From Bacillota bacterium (lineage in GTDB: Bacteria > Bacillota > SHA-98 > Ch115 > JABLXJ01), in the NCBI GenBank assembly GCA_013178125.1, contig JABLXJ010000006.1, positions 62,001 through 126,000 on the forward strand: DNA of 64,000 nt, given 5' to 3'. The notes below the pieces were generated by a model. That model made no database searches. It was not told where the DNA came from and worked only from the letters and a program-made list of their open reading frames with translations. Below are positions 16,793-25,835 of the stretch, piece after piece (the stretch's first letter is position 1; every line of letters begins with the position of its first letter). Made by a program: the position numbers and the translations under genes.

Positions 16793-17245
16793 TTAAGTAC
16801 TAACCGTGACCTTCCGGGAAAGGCCTCGAATCCCCTTATTCCTATCTTTAATCCTATATTTACCATCCAGCACGGTCGAAAGAACTCTTATGTTTCCTGA
16901 TGCCAGAATATAGGCTGCCGCCCTAGCAAAGGCTGCCCAGGTGAACCCCCATGAGATATCTATAGCTACTCCACCCATCAATCCCATCATGAGAAGATGT
17001 CCCAAGGGACATATCAGAAGTAAAAGCCAACTAGCCAGGCCCCTATAACCTACTAATGTAAGGGCTGCCAAACCTAAGATCGGGATGAGACAGCACAGAA
17101 TCATAATTGCCGAGTGGAGGAGGTGCCTTTGACCTCCTGGCTTATGCGCAGGAGGATTACCTTCACCCTCATTCTGAGGAGGTTGTTTTTCCTCTGTTAC
17201 ACTGTGAACTGTATGGTCTGGACACAGGATTCCAAGTTCCCTCAT
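16793..17245 (-). CDS. DUF2933-like membrane protein
   Basis: The core HSAIMILCCLIPILGLAALT followed by LLLLICPLGHLLMMGLMGG has two hydrophobic segments with the CC and CPLxHLxMM motifs of DUF2933, a short membrane family common in copper regions. The N-terminus (about 40 residues, polar) and the C-terminal ~60 residues (RVLSTVLDGKYRIKDRNKG) go beyond the usual family length. The tail may be a frameshift extension and the true start may be downstream. Confidence 0.6.
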   Translation of the reverse strand: MRELGILCPDHTVHSVTEEKQPPQNEGEGNPPAHKPGGQRHLLHSAIMILCCLIPILGLAALTLVGYRGLASWLLLLICPLGHLLMMGLMGGVAIDISWGFTWAAFARAAAYILASGNIRVLSTVLDGKYRIKDRNKGIRGLSRKVTVST

Positions 17246-17483
17246 GTGTTATTCATCCCAACTTGTAATAGGTATATAAGTATACTAATCAATTTAGTCA
17301 GGTTATTGGTCAATGATCACCTGTAATTAATTATCCAGACTGCTCTCACTTATTCATAACTACTCCCCTAAACATACAAACGCGTTTATATCTTTAGAAG
17401 TTCCGGCTAAGATAGGAGCATCAGGTATACCCTTGCGTTGCCTCATAACCTTACTGAGGGTAAATAGAACCTCCCTTACTAAG

Positions 17484-18113
17484 CTAGACGATGAGCTTCG
17501 GTAAAAACGCGGGTGTCCTCTTCGCATACTCTATATATGAACTCCCAAACCTCTCCAGGGCTTCCCTCTCTTCCCGCCTTGCAAGGCGCAGGTAAGCGAC
17601 GATTAAAACGGGCCACATTACTAGGGTCGGAAGGGTTGGCCACTGAACCAGCATGCCGAAGGTTAAGAGGAAAAGCCCAAAGTACTGCGGGTGTCGCATA
17701 TAAGCATAGAGACCGTTCGTGACAAGCTTCCCCTTTGCCCTGTGAATCTGCCACCAACCTATCCCCATTAGTATAAAACCTGCGAGCATTAGGGCACTGC
17801 CAGTCTGACAGATAAGGCCTGTAAATCTCTGGCCGAAGACTGCAGATGCCCACAGATGACCGCTTTCATGGGAGAACGGATTCGCGACTGGTAGCCTTAT
17901 CCCAAGGATTGAGGTAAGCACATAGATTGTCAACGGAAACCCGTACATTTCTGTAAAGAGGGCCACCACAAAGGCTGAGACCAGGCCGAGTGACCTCCAT
18001 TCCCTCTTTTTGATCGGCGCGAAGAACGCAAAGATAAAACTCAGGATAAAGGCCACGTTGATGGCCACCAGGGGCCAGAATCCGTAGGCGTATGTTATCG
18101 AATTGAACCCCAT
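17484..18113 (-). CDS. ICMT-like membrane methyltransferase
   Basis: 209 residues, about five membrane helices. The conserved C-terminal block reads LVTNGLYAYMRHPQYFGLFLL and then REEREALERFGSSYIEYAKRTPAFLP, the S-adenosylmethionine-binding signature of the isoprenylcysteine carboxyl methyltransferase/PEMT superfamily. The bacterial substrate is unknown. Members occur beside CsoR and copper ATPase genes, as here, so a link to copper tolerance is plausible but unproven. Confidence 0.8.
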   Translation of the reverse strand: MGFNSITYAYGFWPLVAINVAFILSFIFAFFAPIKKREWRSLGLVSAFVVALFTEMYGFPLTIYVLTSILGIRLPVANPFSHESGHLWASAVFGQRFTGLICQTGSALMLAGFILMGIGWWQIHRAKGKLVTNGLYAYMRHPQYFGLFLLTFGMLVQWPTLPTLVMWPVLIVAYLRLARREEREALERFGSSYIEYAKRTPAFLPKLIV

Positions 18114-18175
18114 AGTCTTCCCCCTCGTTCCCTTTCTAAGTAAAGGATGGAAAGCACTCGTAGCCAGGCATCATC

Positions 18176-18439
18176 TTACTTCACAAATTTCATAAGGATA
18201 TCCACGAGCTCGTCTATAGCTTCATCGCCCCGTTCTTCTTTGATTGCATCGGTTACACATCCCCTCGTGTGGCTTTCCAGGAGTGACATCCCGACCTTGC
18301 CGAGGGCCGCCCGAGCGGCAGCTATCTGGTGTAGGATATCAACGCAGTACTTGTCCTCCTCTATCATCCGATATATGCCGCGGACCTGGCCTTCGATGCG
18401 CCTGAGCCTCTTCAAGAGGTCTTCCTTATCTCGCCTCAC
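18176..18439 (-). CDS. csoR: CsoR-family copper-sensing repressor
   Basis: 87 residues, all helical. The metal ligands are in place: Cys32 (KYCVDILHQI), His57 and Cys61 (ESHTRGCV), the Cys-His-Cys set that binds Cu(I) and releases DNA. Start is GTG with GGAGG ten bases upstream. It is five bases after the LDCC gene stop, so the two are translated together, and it is divergent from the YHS/ATPase operon, which it probably controls. Confidence 0.9.
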   Translation of the reverse strand: MRRDKEDLLKRLRRIEGQVRGIYRMIEEDKYCVDILHQIAAARAALGKVGMSLLESHTRGCVTDAIKEERGDEAIDELVDILMKFVK

Positions 18440-18444
18440 CTACT

Positions 18445-18651
18445 TCATACCTCCTTCATGGGATCACTTTCAGAGGGTGGATTGCTTGCTGTGCTATAGG
18501 GAGAATGAGCATAATCCCCAGGCCCGGTTGATAATAATGGGCGCTTCCCGGGTAGATTGCAGCAATCCAGCCCCTTCCCCTCGCCGAATTGCTCCTTATT
18601 TGCTTCCTCAAGCCTCCTTAAAAAATTCTTCCACCATGTCAGGAGTCCCAT
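18445..18651 (-). CDS. LDCC-motif putative metal-binding small protein
   Basis: 68 residues starting MGLLTWWKNFLRRLEEANKE, with the hallmark GLDCCNLPG near residue 28. LDCC-motif proteins are normally ~40 residues; this one has ~25 extra residues (Pro/Ser-rich) to the stop. The family has no proven function; the vicinal cysteines and its place ahead of csoR suggest Cu(I) binding. Confidence 0.7.
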   Translation of the reverse strand: MGLLTWWKNFLRRLEEANKEQFGEGKGLDCCNLPGKRPLLSTGPGDYAHSPYSTASNPPSESDPMKEV

Positions 18652-18906
18652 ACCTTACACCCCCTATTACTTTATACATTACCATGGTATCCTATCACTC
18701 TTAATATATAGCTTGTTATTAAAAATGTCAATAGCCTTTTAAAATTAAATCGCTCATGCAAGGCATTTAGGGGGTCACCTGAGTCCATATTTTCTTCAAA
18801 GAGCCCCTTGACACGATGCTGATAAAGGGATATAGTTCTAGTAGATACTATAGGCTGGTAGGGTATATCCCGGACAGGGAGATATTGTCCCAACTTATGA
18901 AAGCAG
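18652..18906. promoter_or_regulatory. divergent promoter region, csoR side and YHS/ATPase side
   Basis: This 255-bp AT-rich gap separates two divergent copper-related gene sets. It contains the palindrome TACCATGGTA near 18678 and GGTAGGGTATATCCCGG near 18855. Either could bear on CsoR binding, but neither is a textbook CsoR box, so I only mark the region. Confidence 0.4.
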
Positions 18907-19125
18907 TTGAAAGGGGGTGAGCAGAGTGGCGGGGACAGGGCGTGCGAGATGGAGGTTAGCGAAGGAATCTGTTCAGTCTACCGTGGTGAGATTTATTGTT
19001 TTTGCTCTTCTGCATGTAAGGCAGAATTCGCCAGGAACCCGGAGGCCTATGTCGCCGAGGATTCCAGGCAGGAAAGCTCCTCGGAATCAGGCGGTTCTGA
19101 GAAGGACCATGGACACTCCTGTTAA
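18907..19125 (+). CDS. YHS-domain protein
   Basis: 72 residues: CEMEVSEGICSVYRGEIYCF followed by CSSACKAEFARNPEAYV is a YHS domain with the CxM and CxxxC metal-binding elements, then a Ser/Glu/His tail ending KDHGHSC. The frame opens at TTG 18907. A better ribosome site (GGGGGTGA before GTG 18924) leads into a different frame, so a one-base loss may separate the original start from the domain. It is likely the first gene of the copper ATPase transcript. Confidence 0.65.
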   Translation: MKGGEQSGGDRACEMEVSEGICSVYRGEIYCFCSSACKAEFARNPEAYVAEDSRQESSSESGGSEKDHGHSC

Positions 19126-19241
19126 TCTGTAGTAAACAGGAGATAGGGTACAAAGGTATCCTAAATGCTCCTGTGCCCAAGACTTTTTCAGGGAGGCCTC
19201 GACTTTAAGGAGGCCTCAAACCGGCAAGGAGGGATATTGAA

Positions 19242-19769
19242 ATGTCTCGATACCAGTTAAAACCTAAAGCAAGATTCGTTTCTATACTGATTTTAGCCAT
19301 AGCGTTATTCCTCGTCACAACAGTTGTAGTGATACTTATCACCAACCAACGTGTGCCTGCAAACCCCAACGAACGCGCTACCTTTTCACGTTCTGTCATT
19401 CAAGATGGAGTTACGATCCAGGTCATCTTCGAGAACCCAATAAGGGGCATTCCACTTAATAAGGGGGTTTCGTTCAATATTTCCGTAACGACACATAGCG
19501 GAGACCTTTCTGACTTGAATCCAGCGAATGGCGCCATCCTCCGGACGAGCAAAGGCCTTACTATCTCCGAGGGATTTCAATGGAAATGGTCGAGCCGGTC
19601 CCCTCACCATCCCGCGGGGACTTTAACTCTTCTTCCAGAAGGGGAGTCTAGCGGCAAGGGGGTCGATCTTGCTACGGTTGCAACAGCGGAGTGGATCGAG
19701 CTGGAGATTAAAAGCATAACGGGAAAAGAGCCTATGAGGTTTCGCTGGAGCCTCAAGAGTCTGGATTAA
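19242..19769 (+). CDS. membrane-anchored extracytoplasmic protein, unknown
   Basis: 175 residues. One N-terminal transmembrane segment (FVSILILAIALFLVTTVVVI) anchors a beta-rich domain (VTIQVIFENPIRGIPLNKGV, GTLTLLPEGESSG, WIELEIKSITGK, MRFRWSL) that resembles an immunoglobulin-like fold by strand pattern only. No cysteines or metal motif. It lies between the YHS gene and the P-type ATPase, 20 bp before the latter, so it probably belongs to the copper operon. Confidence 0.65.
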   Translation: MSRYQLKPKARFVSILILAIALFLVTTVVVILITNQRVPANPNERATFSRSVIQDGVTIQVIFENPIRGIPLNKGVSFNISVTTHSGDLSDLNPANGAILRTSKGLTISEGFQWKWSSRSPHHPAGTLTLLPEGESSGKGVDLATVATAEWIELEIKSITGKEPMRFRWSLKSLD

Positions 19770-19789
19770 ATTAAGGAGGAGGAAGAAAA

Positions 19790-22105
19790 ATGCAAGGGGA
19801 AAAGGGTTCTGCCATGGTTAAAGATCCTGTTTGCGGGATGACTATCGCGAAGAAGGATGCGTCGGCTATCTCTATATACAAAGGAGAGACCTATTATTTC
19901 TGCAACCATTCCTGCAAGGAAAAGTTTGATGAGGATCCAGACCGGTATCTCACTGGAGGGACCAAACCCGTCAAGGCTACGCAAATGGCCAAGGATCCTG
20001 TTTGTGGGATGGTAGTGGACAAGGAAAGAGCATTAAAGCTGGAAGTGGGCGGAAGGACGTACTATTTCTGCAGTGCCAGTTGTCTTAAGGCCTTTGAAGA
20101 CCCTGAGAAGGAACTGAGAGACATGAGAAGGCGCGTATCAATTGCCCTTACGGGTGTGGTAGCTTTGGCCGTCTTCCGGGTGGCTGTGCTTTTGGGCCTA
20201 GCCGCAGGTGCGACAATCCTTACCTGGGTTCCCATACCGTGGCTCCCATGGTTCACTTGGGGGGTATGGCTCTTCATAATCACCACTCCCGTGATGATAT
20301 TCGGCGGCAAGGGCTTCTTTATCGGAGCTTGGAACGCCATAAAAAAGCGTGTCGCTAACATGGACCTCTTGATTGCCCTCGGTACGTCTACGGCATATAT
20401 CTACAGTGCCTTTGTAGTCTTTTTCCCGAAGGTCTTGCCGGTTAAGGAGAAGAATGTGTACTTCGAGGTGGCAGCCATTATCATAGCCTTTGTCCTGCTG
20501 GGGAAGTACATGGAAGAGATAATCAAGAAACGAAGTTCTGCAGCAATCCGGAGACTTATGGATCTGAAACCTCAGATCGCAAGGGTGCTCAGAGGTGGTT
20601 CGGAAGTAGAGATCCCTGCCGAAGCCCTTATGGTCGGCGACGTTATTATAGTGAAACCAGGGGAAAAGATCCCTACGGACGGGGTCATCATAGAGGGCCA
20701 TTCTTCGGTGGATGAGAAAATGATAACCGGGGAAAGTGTGCCTGTAGAGAAAAACCCAGGCGACGAAGTAATCGGTGGAACCATTAATAAAGTGGGGTCT
20801 TTTAAGTTCAGGGCTACCAAAGTAGGCGCGGATACCGCCCTGATGCAGATAATAAAAATGGTGGAGGAAGCCCAGGCATCTTCTGCGCCGATCCAGAGGA
20901 TGGCAGACAAGGTGGCCTCCTATTTTGTCCCCATTGTGATCGCCGCGTCGTTGGTCGCCTTTGCCGGGTGGTGGATAAGTGGTGACTTCACCACAGGCCT
21001 CCTCAGCTTTATAGCCGTATTGATCATTGCCTGCCCCTGTGCCTTAGGTATTGCCACTCCCGCTGCACTAATGGTGGGAGTCGGGAAGGGGGCAGAGATG
21101 GGGATCCTCATCAGAGGGGCAGAATACCTGGAGAGAGCTGAAAGGCTCAAGGCAGTGATATTCGATAAAACCGGCACACTCACCAGGGGAGAGCCGGAGG
21201 TCAATGAGATAATCGCTTTTGAGGGTAGCGAAACCGATGTCCTACTTGCGGCTTCCATTGCCGAAAAGAGGTCAGAACACCCACTCGGGGAAGCCATACT
21301 GAGAAAGGCCCAGCAACTGGGCATTTCCATCCCAGATGCCGAGGCTTTTGAGGCCGTTCCCGGCCATGGGGTTAAGGTTGAGGTTGATGGAAGGAAAATA
21401 CTCGTAGGGAACCGCAGATTAATGAGGGAAAACGACATCGATATTGAAGGGAAAGAAAGCGTTATCTCTAACCTAGAGGAGAAGGGGAATACAGGCATAC
21501 TTGTGGCCAGCGAGGGCAAGCTCCTTGGCGTCATAGGAGTGGCAGATACCTTAAAAGAACATGTAAAGGATGTGATTCGGAGACTTCAGGATAACGGTAT
21601 AGAAGTGGCTATGCTCACAGGCGATAATGAAAAGACGGCCAGGGCTATCGCAGCCGAAATTGGAATCACGAGAGTCCTCGCCAATGTTCTCCCAGGGGAA
21701 AAGGCATCAGCGGTAAGAAGGTTCCAGGAAGAGGGTAAGATCACGGCTATGGTAGGAGATGGCATCAATGATGCCCCTGCGCTTGCCCAGGCGGATATAG
21801 GGATAGCTATTGGAAGTGGCTCAGATGTGGCGAAGGAGACAGGAGGGATTATCCTCGTGCGGGATGACTTAAGAGACGTAATAAGATCAATACATCTCTC
21901 CCGAGCTACCATGCGGAAGATCAAGCAGAACCTCTTCTGGGCCTTTTTCTACAACAGCGTTGCCATCCCGGTCGCGGCCTTTGGGTTGCTCAACCCCATT
22001 ATAGCAGCGGCAGCCATGGCTCTAAGCTCTCTTTCTGTGGTAATTAACTCGGCCATGTTGAAAAGGTTCAAATACGCTGGCCAAAAGGGGGTTGAATGTC
22101 TGTGA
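19790..22105 (+). CDS. P1B-type heavy-metal ATPase with two N-terminal YHS domains
   Basis: 771 residues. Instead of the usual HMA domains it starts with two YHS domains: [20 protein letters not shown] near 10-54 and [20 protein letters not shown] near 67-110. Eight-helix P1B core: TGES in the actuator, ACPCALG (CPC metal site) near 413, DKTGTLTRG near 458, [25 protein letters not shown] points to Cu(I)/Ag(I) export. AAGGAGGAGG precedes the ATG. The CsoR gene on the other strand is the likely regulator. The gene overlaps the next one by 10 bp. Confidence 0.92.
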   Translation: MQGEKGSAMVKDPVCGMTIAKKDASAISIYKGETYYFCNHSCKEKFDEDPDRYLTGGTKPVKATQMAKDPVCGMVVDKERALKLEVGGRTYYFCSASCLKAFEDPEKELRDMRRRVSIALTGVVALAVFRVAVLLGLAAGATILTWVPIPWLPWFTWGVWLFIITTPVMIFGGKGFFIGAWNAIKKRVANMDLLIALGTSTAYIYSAFVVFFPKVLPVKEKNVYFEVAAIIIAFVLLGKYMEEIIKKRSSAAIRRLMDLKPQIARVLRGGSEVEIPAEALMVGDVIIVKPGEKIPTDGVIIEGHSSVDEKMITGESVPVEKNPGDEVIGGTINKVGSFKFRATKVGADTALMQIIKMVEEAQASSAPIQRMADKVASYFVPIVIAASLVAFAGWWISGDFTTGLLSFIAVLIIACPCALGIATPAALMVGVGKGAEMGILIRGAEYLERAERLKAVIFDKTGTLTRGEPEVNEIIAFEGSETDVLLAASIAEKRSEHPLGEAILRKAQQLGISIPDAEAFEAVPGHGVKVEVDGRKILVGNRRLMRENDIDIEGKESVISNLEEKGNTGILVASEGKLLGVIGVADTLKEHVKDVIRRLQDNGIEVAMLTGDNEKTARAIAAEIGITRVLANVLPGEKASAVRRFQEEGKITAMVGDGINDAPALAQADIGIAIGSGSDVAKETGGIILVRDDLRDVIRSIHLSRATMRKIKQNLFWAFFYNSVAIPVAAFGLLNPIIAAAAMALSSLSVVINSAMLKRFKYAGQKGVECL

Positions 22106-22608
22106 ACCTATCATGCAGGGCCGGCCTCATCAGGGCCGATAGGACCAGGGTGGTCGCCCGTTCAACAGTTTGGGGTGTCGCCGGGGCCGCCCTGCTCCTT
22201 TCCTTCTATTTCGGAATCCTCATATGGGCTCAAGGAATCGGCCATACCCTGGAACAATTTAGCCAGGATCGATTGTATATCCTCCCAATTGTGGTTGGGT
22301 TTGGTTTACAGGTAGCACTCTATGCTTACTTGAGGGCTTTGCTTCGTCGTAATAGCCGTATGGGCGGCTCGGGCAGTTCGACTGCCCTTGTAGCAACGAG
22401 CACGGGGACCTCAACAGTCTCAATGATCGCCTGTTGTATACACCATCTTGGTGATATTTTGCCTCTGATGGGGCTCTCTGCCGCTGGCCTGTTTTTGGCC
22501 GAATACCGGATTCCCTCTTTGATTGTGGCGATGGCCAGTAATCTGATCGGTATCGTTGCCATGTCGAGGGCGATTGGCAAGGTTCGTATGAGCACGGGGC
22601 AAGCATGA
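22096..22608 (+). CDS. membrane protein with [15 protein letters not shown] motif
   Basis: 170 residues with about four hydrophobic segments. The most striking part is [20 protein letters not shown] near residues 112-131: two adjacent Cys and two adjacent His inside or at the edge of a helix. I do not recognise a named family. Its start overlaps the ATPase stop by 10 bp, which implies translational coupling; a copper-ligating membrane partner of the ATPase is a reasonable guess. Confidence 0.7.
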   Translation: MSVNLSCRAGLIRADRTRVVARSTVWGVAGAALLLSFYFGILIWAQGIGHTLEQFSQDRLYILPIVVGFGLQVALYAYLRALLRRNSRMGGSGSSTALVATSTGTSTVSMIACCIHHLGDILPLMGLSAAGLFLAEYRIPSLIVAMASNLIGIVAMSRAIGKVRMSTGQA

Positions 22609-22628
22609 TGGGGCGAAAGATCGGCACT

Positions 22629-22651
22629 ACCGGGGCGCCCCTCGCCCCGGT
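22629..22651 (+). terminator. terminator of the copper ATPase operon
   Basis: ACCGGGGCG-CCCCT-CGCCCCGGT is a perfect 9-bp GC stem, followed by AACGATTCTTTGTT. It lies 21 bp after the last stop of the operon. Confidence 0.7.
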
Positions 22652-22654
22652 AAC

Positions 22655-22921
22655 GATTCTTTGTTACATCTGCTCGAGTAATCGTAGCCTGTGCTCTGGC
22701 CGAGGCCCGGGTGCTGAAAGGTGGCCGATTGGTAAATTGGAACACTAATAGCCCCGGTATGGAGGTCACATCGGACGCCAGTTTGCACCAACCTAGGAGA
22801 TTGCTCGAAAACCCTCACAGCCTTCATATGTTGTAGCCATCCTTAGGAATTATCCCAATATATTGTGGGATGTAGCCCCTTCGATAGGGTTTTCGAGCAT
22901 ATTCCTAGTAGCTATATGCAT
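22655..22921 (-). pseudogene. metB: 5' remnant of a metB-like (cystathionine gamma-synthase family) gene, split by a MITE
   Basis: Minus-strand reading: [20 protein letters not shown], then [19 protein letters not shown]. This is the N-terminus of PLP-dependent Met/Cys metabolism enzymes. It ends after ~55 residues where the copper operon terminator begins. The 108-bp element is inserted after codon 5 or 6. Deleting it plus one CTAG restores [14 protein letters not shown] from ATG 22921. The element also offers a new in-frame ATG ([17 protein letters not shown]), but the gene body is gone. Confidence 0.8.
22797..22904 (+). mobile_element. 108-bp miniature inverted-repeat element, copy B
   Basis: Same length and almost the same sequence as copy A at 10964, in opposite orientation. 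CTAG at 22793-22796 and 22905-22908. Visible differences from copy A are single bases (for example TTATCCC for TTGTCCC and CTTCGATAG for CTTAGATAG). No coding capacity for a transposase; it must be mobilised in trans. Confidence 0.85.
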
Positions 22922-23092
22922 GTTTCACTACCCCAATCGTATTCGTTGAGAGTTTTCCAGACTATTTTCGTTAACCCGATACCCTGTTCCGGCCGTATAG
23001 TCGGCTGGAGAGGAGCTCGACCTCGGCGACCAGACTCATACGTTCGCCCCCTTTGGGAACACCATAATAGATCTCGGTCAATACCGTCACGA

Positions 23093-23143
23093 TTCTCAAA
23101 AGGCTTAGGTCGAAAAGCAGTAGAGGCTAAATCCTTTTGAGAA
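23093..23143 (-). terminator. inverted repeat at the end of the nitroreductase operon
   Basis: TTCTCAAAAGG and CCTTTTGAGAA, an 11-bp perfect inverted repeat extended by CTTAG/CTAAA, overlap the last codons of the nitroreductase gene. It probably ends the six-gene minus-strand operon, although there is no T-run. Confidence 0.45.
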
Positions 23144-23945
23144 CAGCTTCTCTCAAATCTATCCGGTTTGGCGGAGCGGGCGTCTGGTCCGGAAAACCAA
23201 CATCAATGTAGGTTACGATCTTTGTCTCTTCCGGGAGCTCAAACCGTTTGTAAAGCCTCTCCAGCATCTGATCAGAAAAAGTCAGCCAGACTCCACCAAG
23301 TCCTAGAGCATGAGCAGTTAGCACCATATTCTGAACCGCAGCGCCACAGTCAAGGAGGCGGTTCCGCACAGGATTATGCGGGTTGGCACGATAGACCCGC
23401 TCATCCTGAACCACTGCGATATGGACAGGGCCTCCCGGAATATCACTTCCCTGGAATAGGCCGGGTTCGTTTTTCTCCCTCACCACTATAAATCTGATTG
23501 ATTGGAGATTGCACGAATGGGCCGCCCAAAGGCCAGATTCCATAATTCTGTCAAGCATCCAGTCGGGCACCTCTTCATCCGTCCAGTGCCTGACTGACCG
23601 CCGTTCAACCAGAATACGCTGGAATATCGCCAGATCTTCCCGGGTAATCTCATGAGGGGCAAACTCAGAAAGATCCACTTTTTGTCCTGATCGCAAGGTT
23701 TCGGCGAAACCCAGGATCCTTTGTCCCCAAAGGAAATCCGGCAAGTCAATGGGGAGGCCTTTTTCTACCCATATCTCCATCAGTCTCTTTACCGTTTCTG
23801 TCTGTTTCTCTGATAAACTTTTCCCCTCATGAATTGCCGTATATGTTTGTATCTCCAGGGTGTGGTGGACCCTCTCCCTGAACCGCGCCCGAAACTCTAC
23901 CGGATCCATAGCCAAATAGTCTTCTCTGGTCAACATGGCCATCAT
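23127..23945 (-). CDS. nitroreductase-family flavoprotein
   Basis: The FMN-binding signature RRSVRHWTDEEV is near residue 120 and GAAVQNMVLTAHALGLGGVW near 215. The N-terminal ~115 residues (AMDPVEFRARFRERVHHTLE) are an extra helical part not found in the minimal family. ATG 23945 is chosen because GGAGG is five bases before it. It is the last gene of the cluster with an ABC transporter, an ATC-hydrolase-like protein and an M20 hydrolase. It may reduce or dehydrogenate the imported compound; the substrate is unknown. Confidence 0.8.
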   Translation of the reverse strand: MMAMLTREDYLAMDPVEFRARFRERVHHTLEIQTYTAIHEGKSLSEKQTETVKRLMEIWVEKGLPIDLPDFLWGQRILGFAETLRSGQKVDLSEFAPHEITREDLAIFQRILVERRSVRHWTDEEVPDWMLDRIMESGLWAAHSCNLQSIRFIVVREKNEPGLFQGSDIPGGPVHIAVVQDERVYRANPHNPVRNRLLDCGAAVQNMVLTAHALGLGGVWLTFSDQMLERLYKRFELPEETKIVTYIDVGFPDQTPAPPNRIDLREAVLKRI

Positions 23946-23966
23946 CAAGACCTCCAATCCGTCTTT

Positions 23967-24740
23967 TTACAATATGTATTCCAAGTCCTCCTCACTCCGG
24001 ACACCATAAATCAACCGGTAAATCTTGTCTTGAATCGCCAGAAGCTCCGGATCACCCCGGCTTCGTGGCCTTTTGACCGGCACGGCAAAGATTTTTTGGA
24101 TCTGACCGGGCCGGGGTGTTAGAAGTACGACCCGATCCCCGAGAAAAACGGCCTCCGTGACATCGTGAGTTATAAATACTATTGTTTTCTTCTCTTTTCC
24201 CCATATCTCCAGCAGATCGTCCTGAAGTTGCAGACGAGTTAAATGGTCTACTGCCGCGAAGGGTTCATCCATCAACAGCACCCTCGGGTTGTTTGCGAGA
24301 CTCCTCGCAAGTCCAACCCGCTGGCGCATCCCTCCGGAGAGCTGATGAGGATACCTCTTTTCGAAACCCTTGAGTTTCACCATGTCGATATATTTTTCAA
24401 CGACTTCGCGCCGGGATCGCCGGGGTATTCCCCTTATTTCCGGACCTAGCTCGATGTTTTCAATTACGCTCCGCCATGGATAAAGCGAGGAATCCTGAAA
24501 CACAACACCGATGTCTGGGCTAGGTTCGTCAACAGATTTCCCATCCACCAGGACCTCTCCGCTCGACGCGAGTTGAAGGCCGGCAATTATCTCCAACAAC
24601 GTACTTTTCCCACACCCACTTGGGCCCAGAATACTCAAGAATTCCCCGTCCTTTACGGTCAGGTTTATATCCGCTAATGCCACAACCTCCTGCACTCCAG
24701 GGAAAACCTTGCTGATGTTGGAGAGTACTATCTCGGGCAT
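23967..24740 (-). CDS. ABC transporter ATPase, NitT/TauT type
   Basis: Walker A GPSGCGKS near 39-46, Q-loop VVFQDSSLYPWRS, ABC signature LSGGMRQRVGLARSLA, Walker B RVLLMDEPFAAVD, switch His in FITHDVTEAVFL. The ...RSVIENIELG pattern fits the SsuB/TauB group that powers uptake of sulfonates, nitrate or aromatic/pyrimidine compounds. With the binding protein and permease downstream it forms a complete importer. GGGGG is seven bases before ATG 24740. Confidence 0.92.
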   Translation of the reverse strand: MPEIVLSNISKVFPGVQEVVALADINLTVKDGEFLSILGPSGCGKSTLLEIIAGLQLASSGEVLVDGKSVDEPSPDIGVVFQDSSLYPWRSVIENIELGPEIRGIPRRSRREVVEKYIDMVKLKGFEKRYPHQLSGGMRQRVGLARSLANNPRVLLMDEPFAAVDHLTRLQLQDDLLEIWGKEKKTIVFITHDVTEAVFLGDRVVLLTPRPGQIQKIFAVPVKRPRSRGDPELLAIQDKIYRLIYGVRSEEDLEYIL

Positions 24741-24782
24741 ATCCATCCCCCCATTTGAAAGCCGCCTTATTCAAAATAACGC

Positions 24783-25781
24783 TCATCGTGGAATGAATCT
24801 CAAGTCCAAGATCTTGCCGACGTCAAAGCGCCTATCCTGGAACCCGAGGTCGATCTGTATCTTCTGGGTATCCTCCAACGCGTTGAGATCCACATCAGGG
24901 TTGTTTTCCCAGATCACCCTTTCTCGATCCAGCGCGGCCTTCAAGACTCCACGGTCAACTCTCAAATACCTGGTCCCGAAGTCTAAGAGCTCGTCGGGAT
25001 GGCTCTTGGCATAGATGTTCGACTTGAAATAGGTTGCGATCAGCTTCCGGACCAAGTCAGGATGCTTCTTGATAAACGCGTCGCTCGCCACCAAGACGCC
25101 AGTATGAAACGTCGGCAAATAATCCCATCCCCTGGCCAGAAGCCTCCCGGTTCCTTTCCTTTCAGCGAGTGACACGAAAGGCTCATGGATGATGGTAGCA
25201 GCGACCTGACCCGCCTCCAGACTGGCCATTGCCTGCTGATAAACCCCATTATTGATCAAAATCACGTCTCTTTCAGGGTCAAGTCCATGTTTTTTCAATA
25301 TCACCCTAGTATAAACATCCATACCACTGCCGATCGCGCCAACGCCTACCTTCTTACCCCTGAGATCCTCCACGCGCTTGATTTCCGGTCGAGCCAGGAG
25401 GTAGAACGGCCCTTTGGTCCGGAACATTGAAGCAACGATTTTAAGGGGAGCCCCGCGCCCAGCACCTATAATCGCGTTGGTGGTGGCCAAATCGGCGAAA
25501 TCGATCTCGCCCGCAGCAAAGGCTGAGACTTTGTCTCCGACCTCTACCATCTCAAGATTGAGCCCCGCTTCCTCAAAGAAGCCTTTCTCTTTGCCTAACC
25601 AAAACCCCAGTCCCGTCATGCCTATAAAGGCCGCATACCGAATCTTCACCGGTTTCTGCTCCGAGGCTTTTTTTGCTGCAGTCACCGGCACAGCTGCAAC
25701 GGACAGCCAGATTATCAAGAGGCCTGTTATGAGGAGAGTGACGGCCCTACCTAAACCATTCATTATTTGGAATCCTTTCAT
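24783..25781 (-). CDS. ABC transporter substrate-binding protein, SsuA/NMT1-like
   Basis: 332 residues with an N-terminal export signal (TLLITGLLIIWLSVAAVPVTAA). The mature part begins KPVKIRYAAFIGMTGLGFWL and follows the NMT1/THI5-like fold: GFFEEAGLNLEMVEV, GEIDFADLATTNAIIGAGRG, EDLRGKKVGVGAIGSG. These proteins bind small anionic or aromatic solutes outside the cell. No lipobox cysteine is seen. ATG 25781 is favoured because GGAGG lies eight bases upstream. Confidence 0.88.
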   Translation of the reverse strand: MKGFQIMNGLGRAVTLLITGLLIIWLSVAAVPVTAAKKASEQKPVKIRYAAFIGMTGLGFWLGKEKGFFEEAGLNLEMVEVGDKVSAFAAGEIDFADLATTNAIIGAGRGAPLKIVASMFRTKGPFYLLARPEIKRVEDLRGKKVGVGAIGSGMDVYTRVILKKHGLDPERDVILINNGVYQQAMASLEAGQVAATIIHEPFVSLAERKGTGRLLARGWDYLPTFHTGVLVASDAFIKKHPDLVRKLIATYFKSNIYAKSHPDELLDFGTRYLRVDRGVLKAALDRERVIWENNPDVDLNALEDTQKIQIDLGFQDRRFDVGKILDLRFIPR

Positions 25782-25835
25782 CGCTTTCGCCTCCATATTT
25801 CTATCTTCGCCATCGATATCTAGAGATCGATTGAC

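Noticed and set aside
22627-22827. 66-codon frame [17 protein letters not shown] as a real small gene
   Set aside because: It is a chance fusion of the MITE end with the metB remnant and runs into the copper operon terminator.
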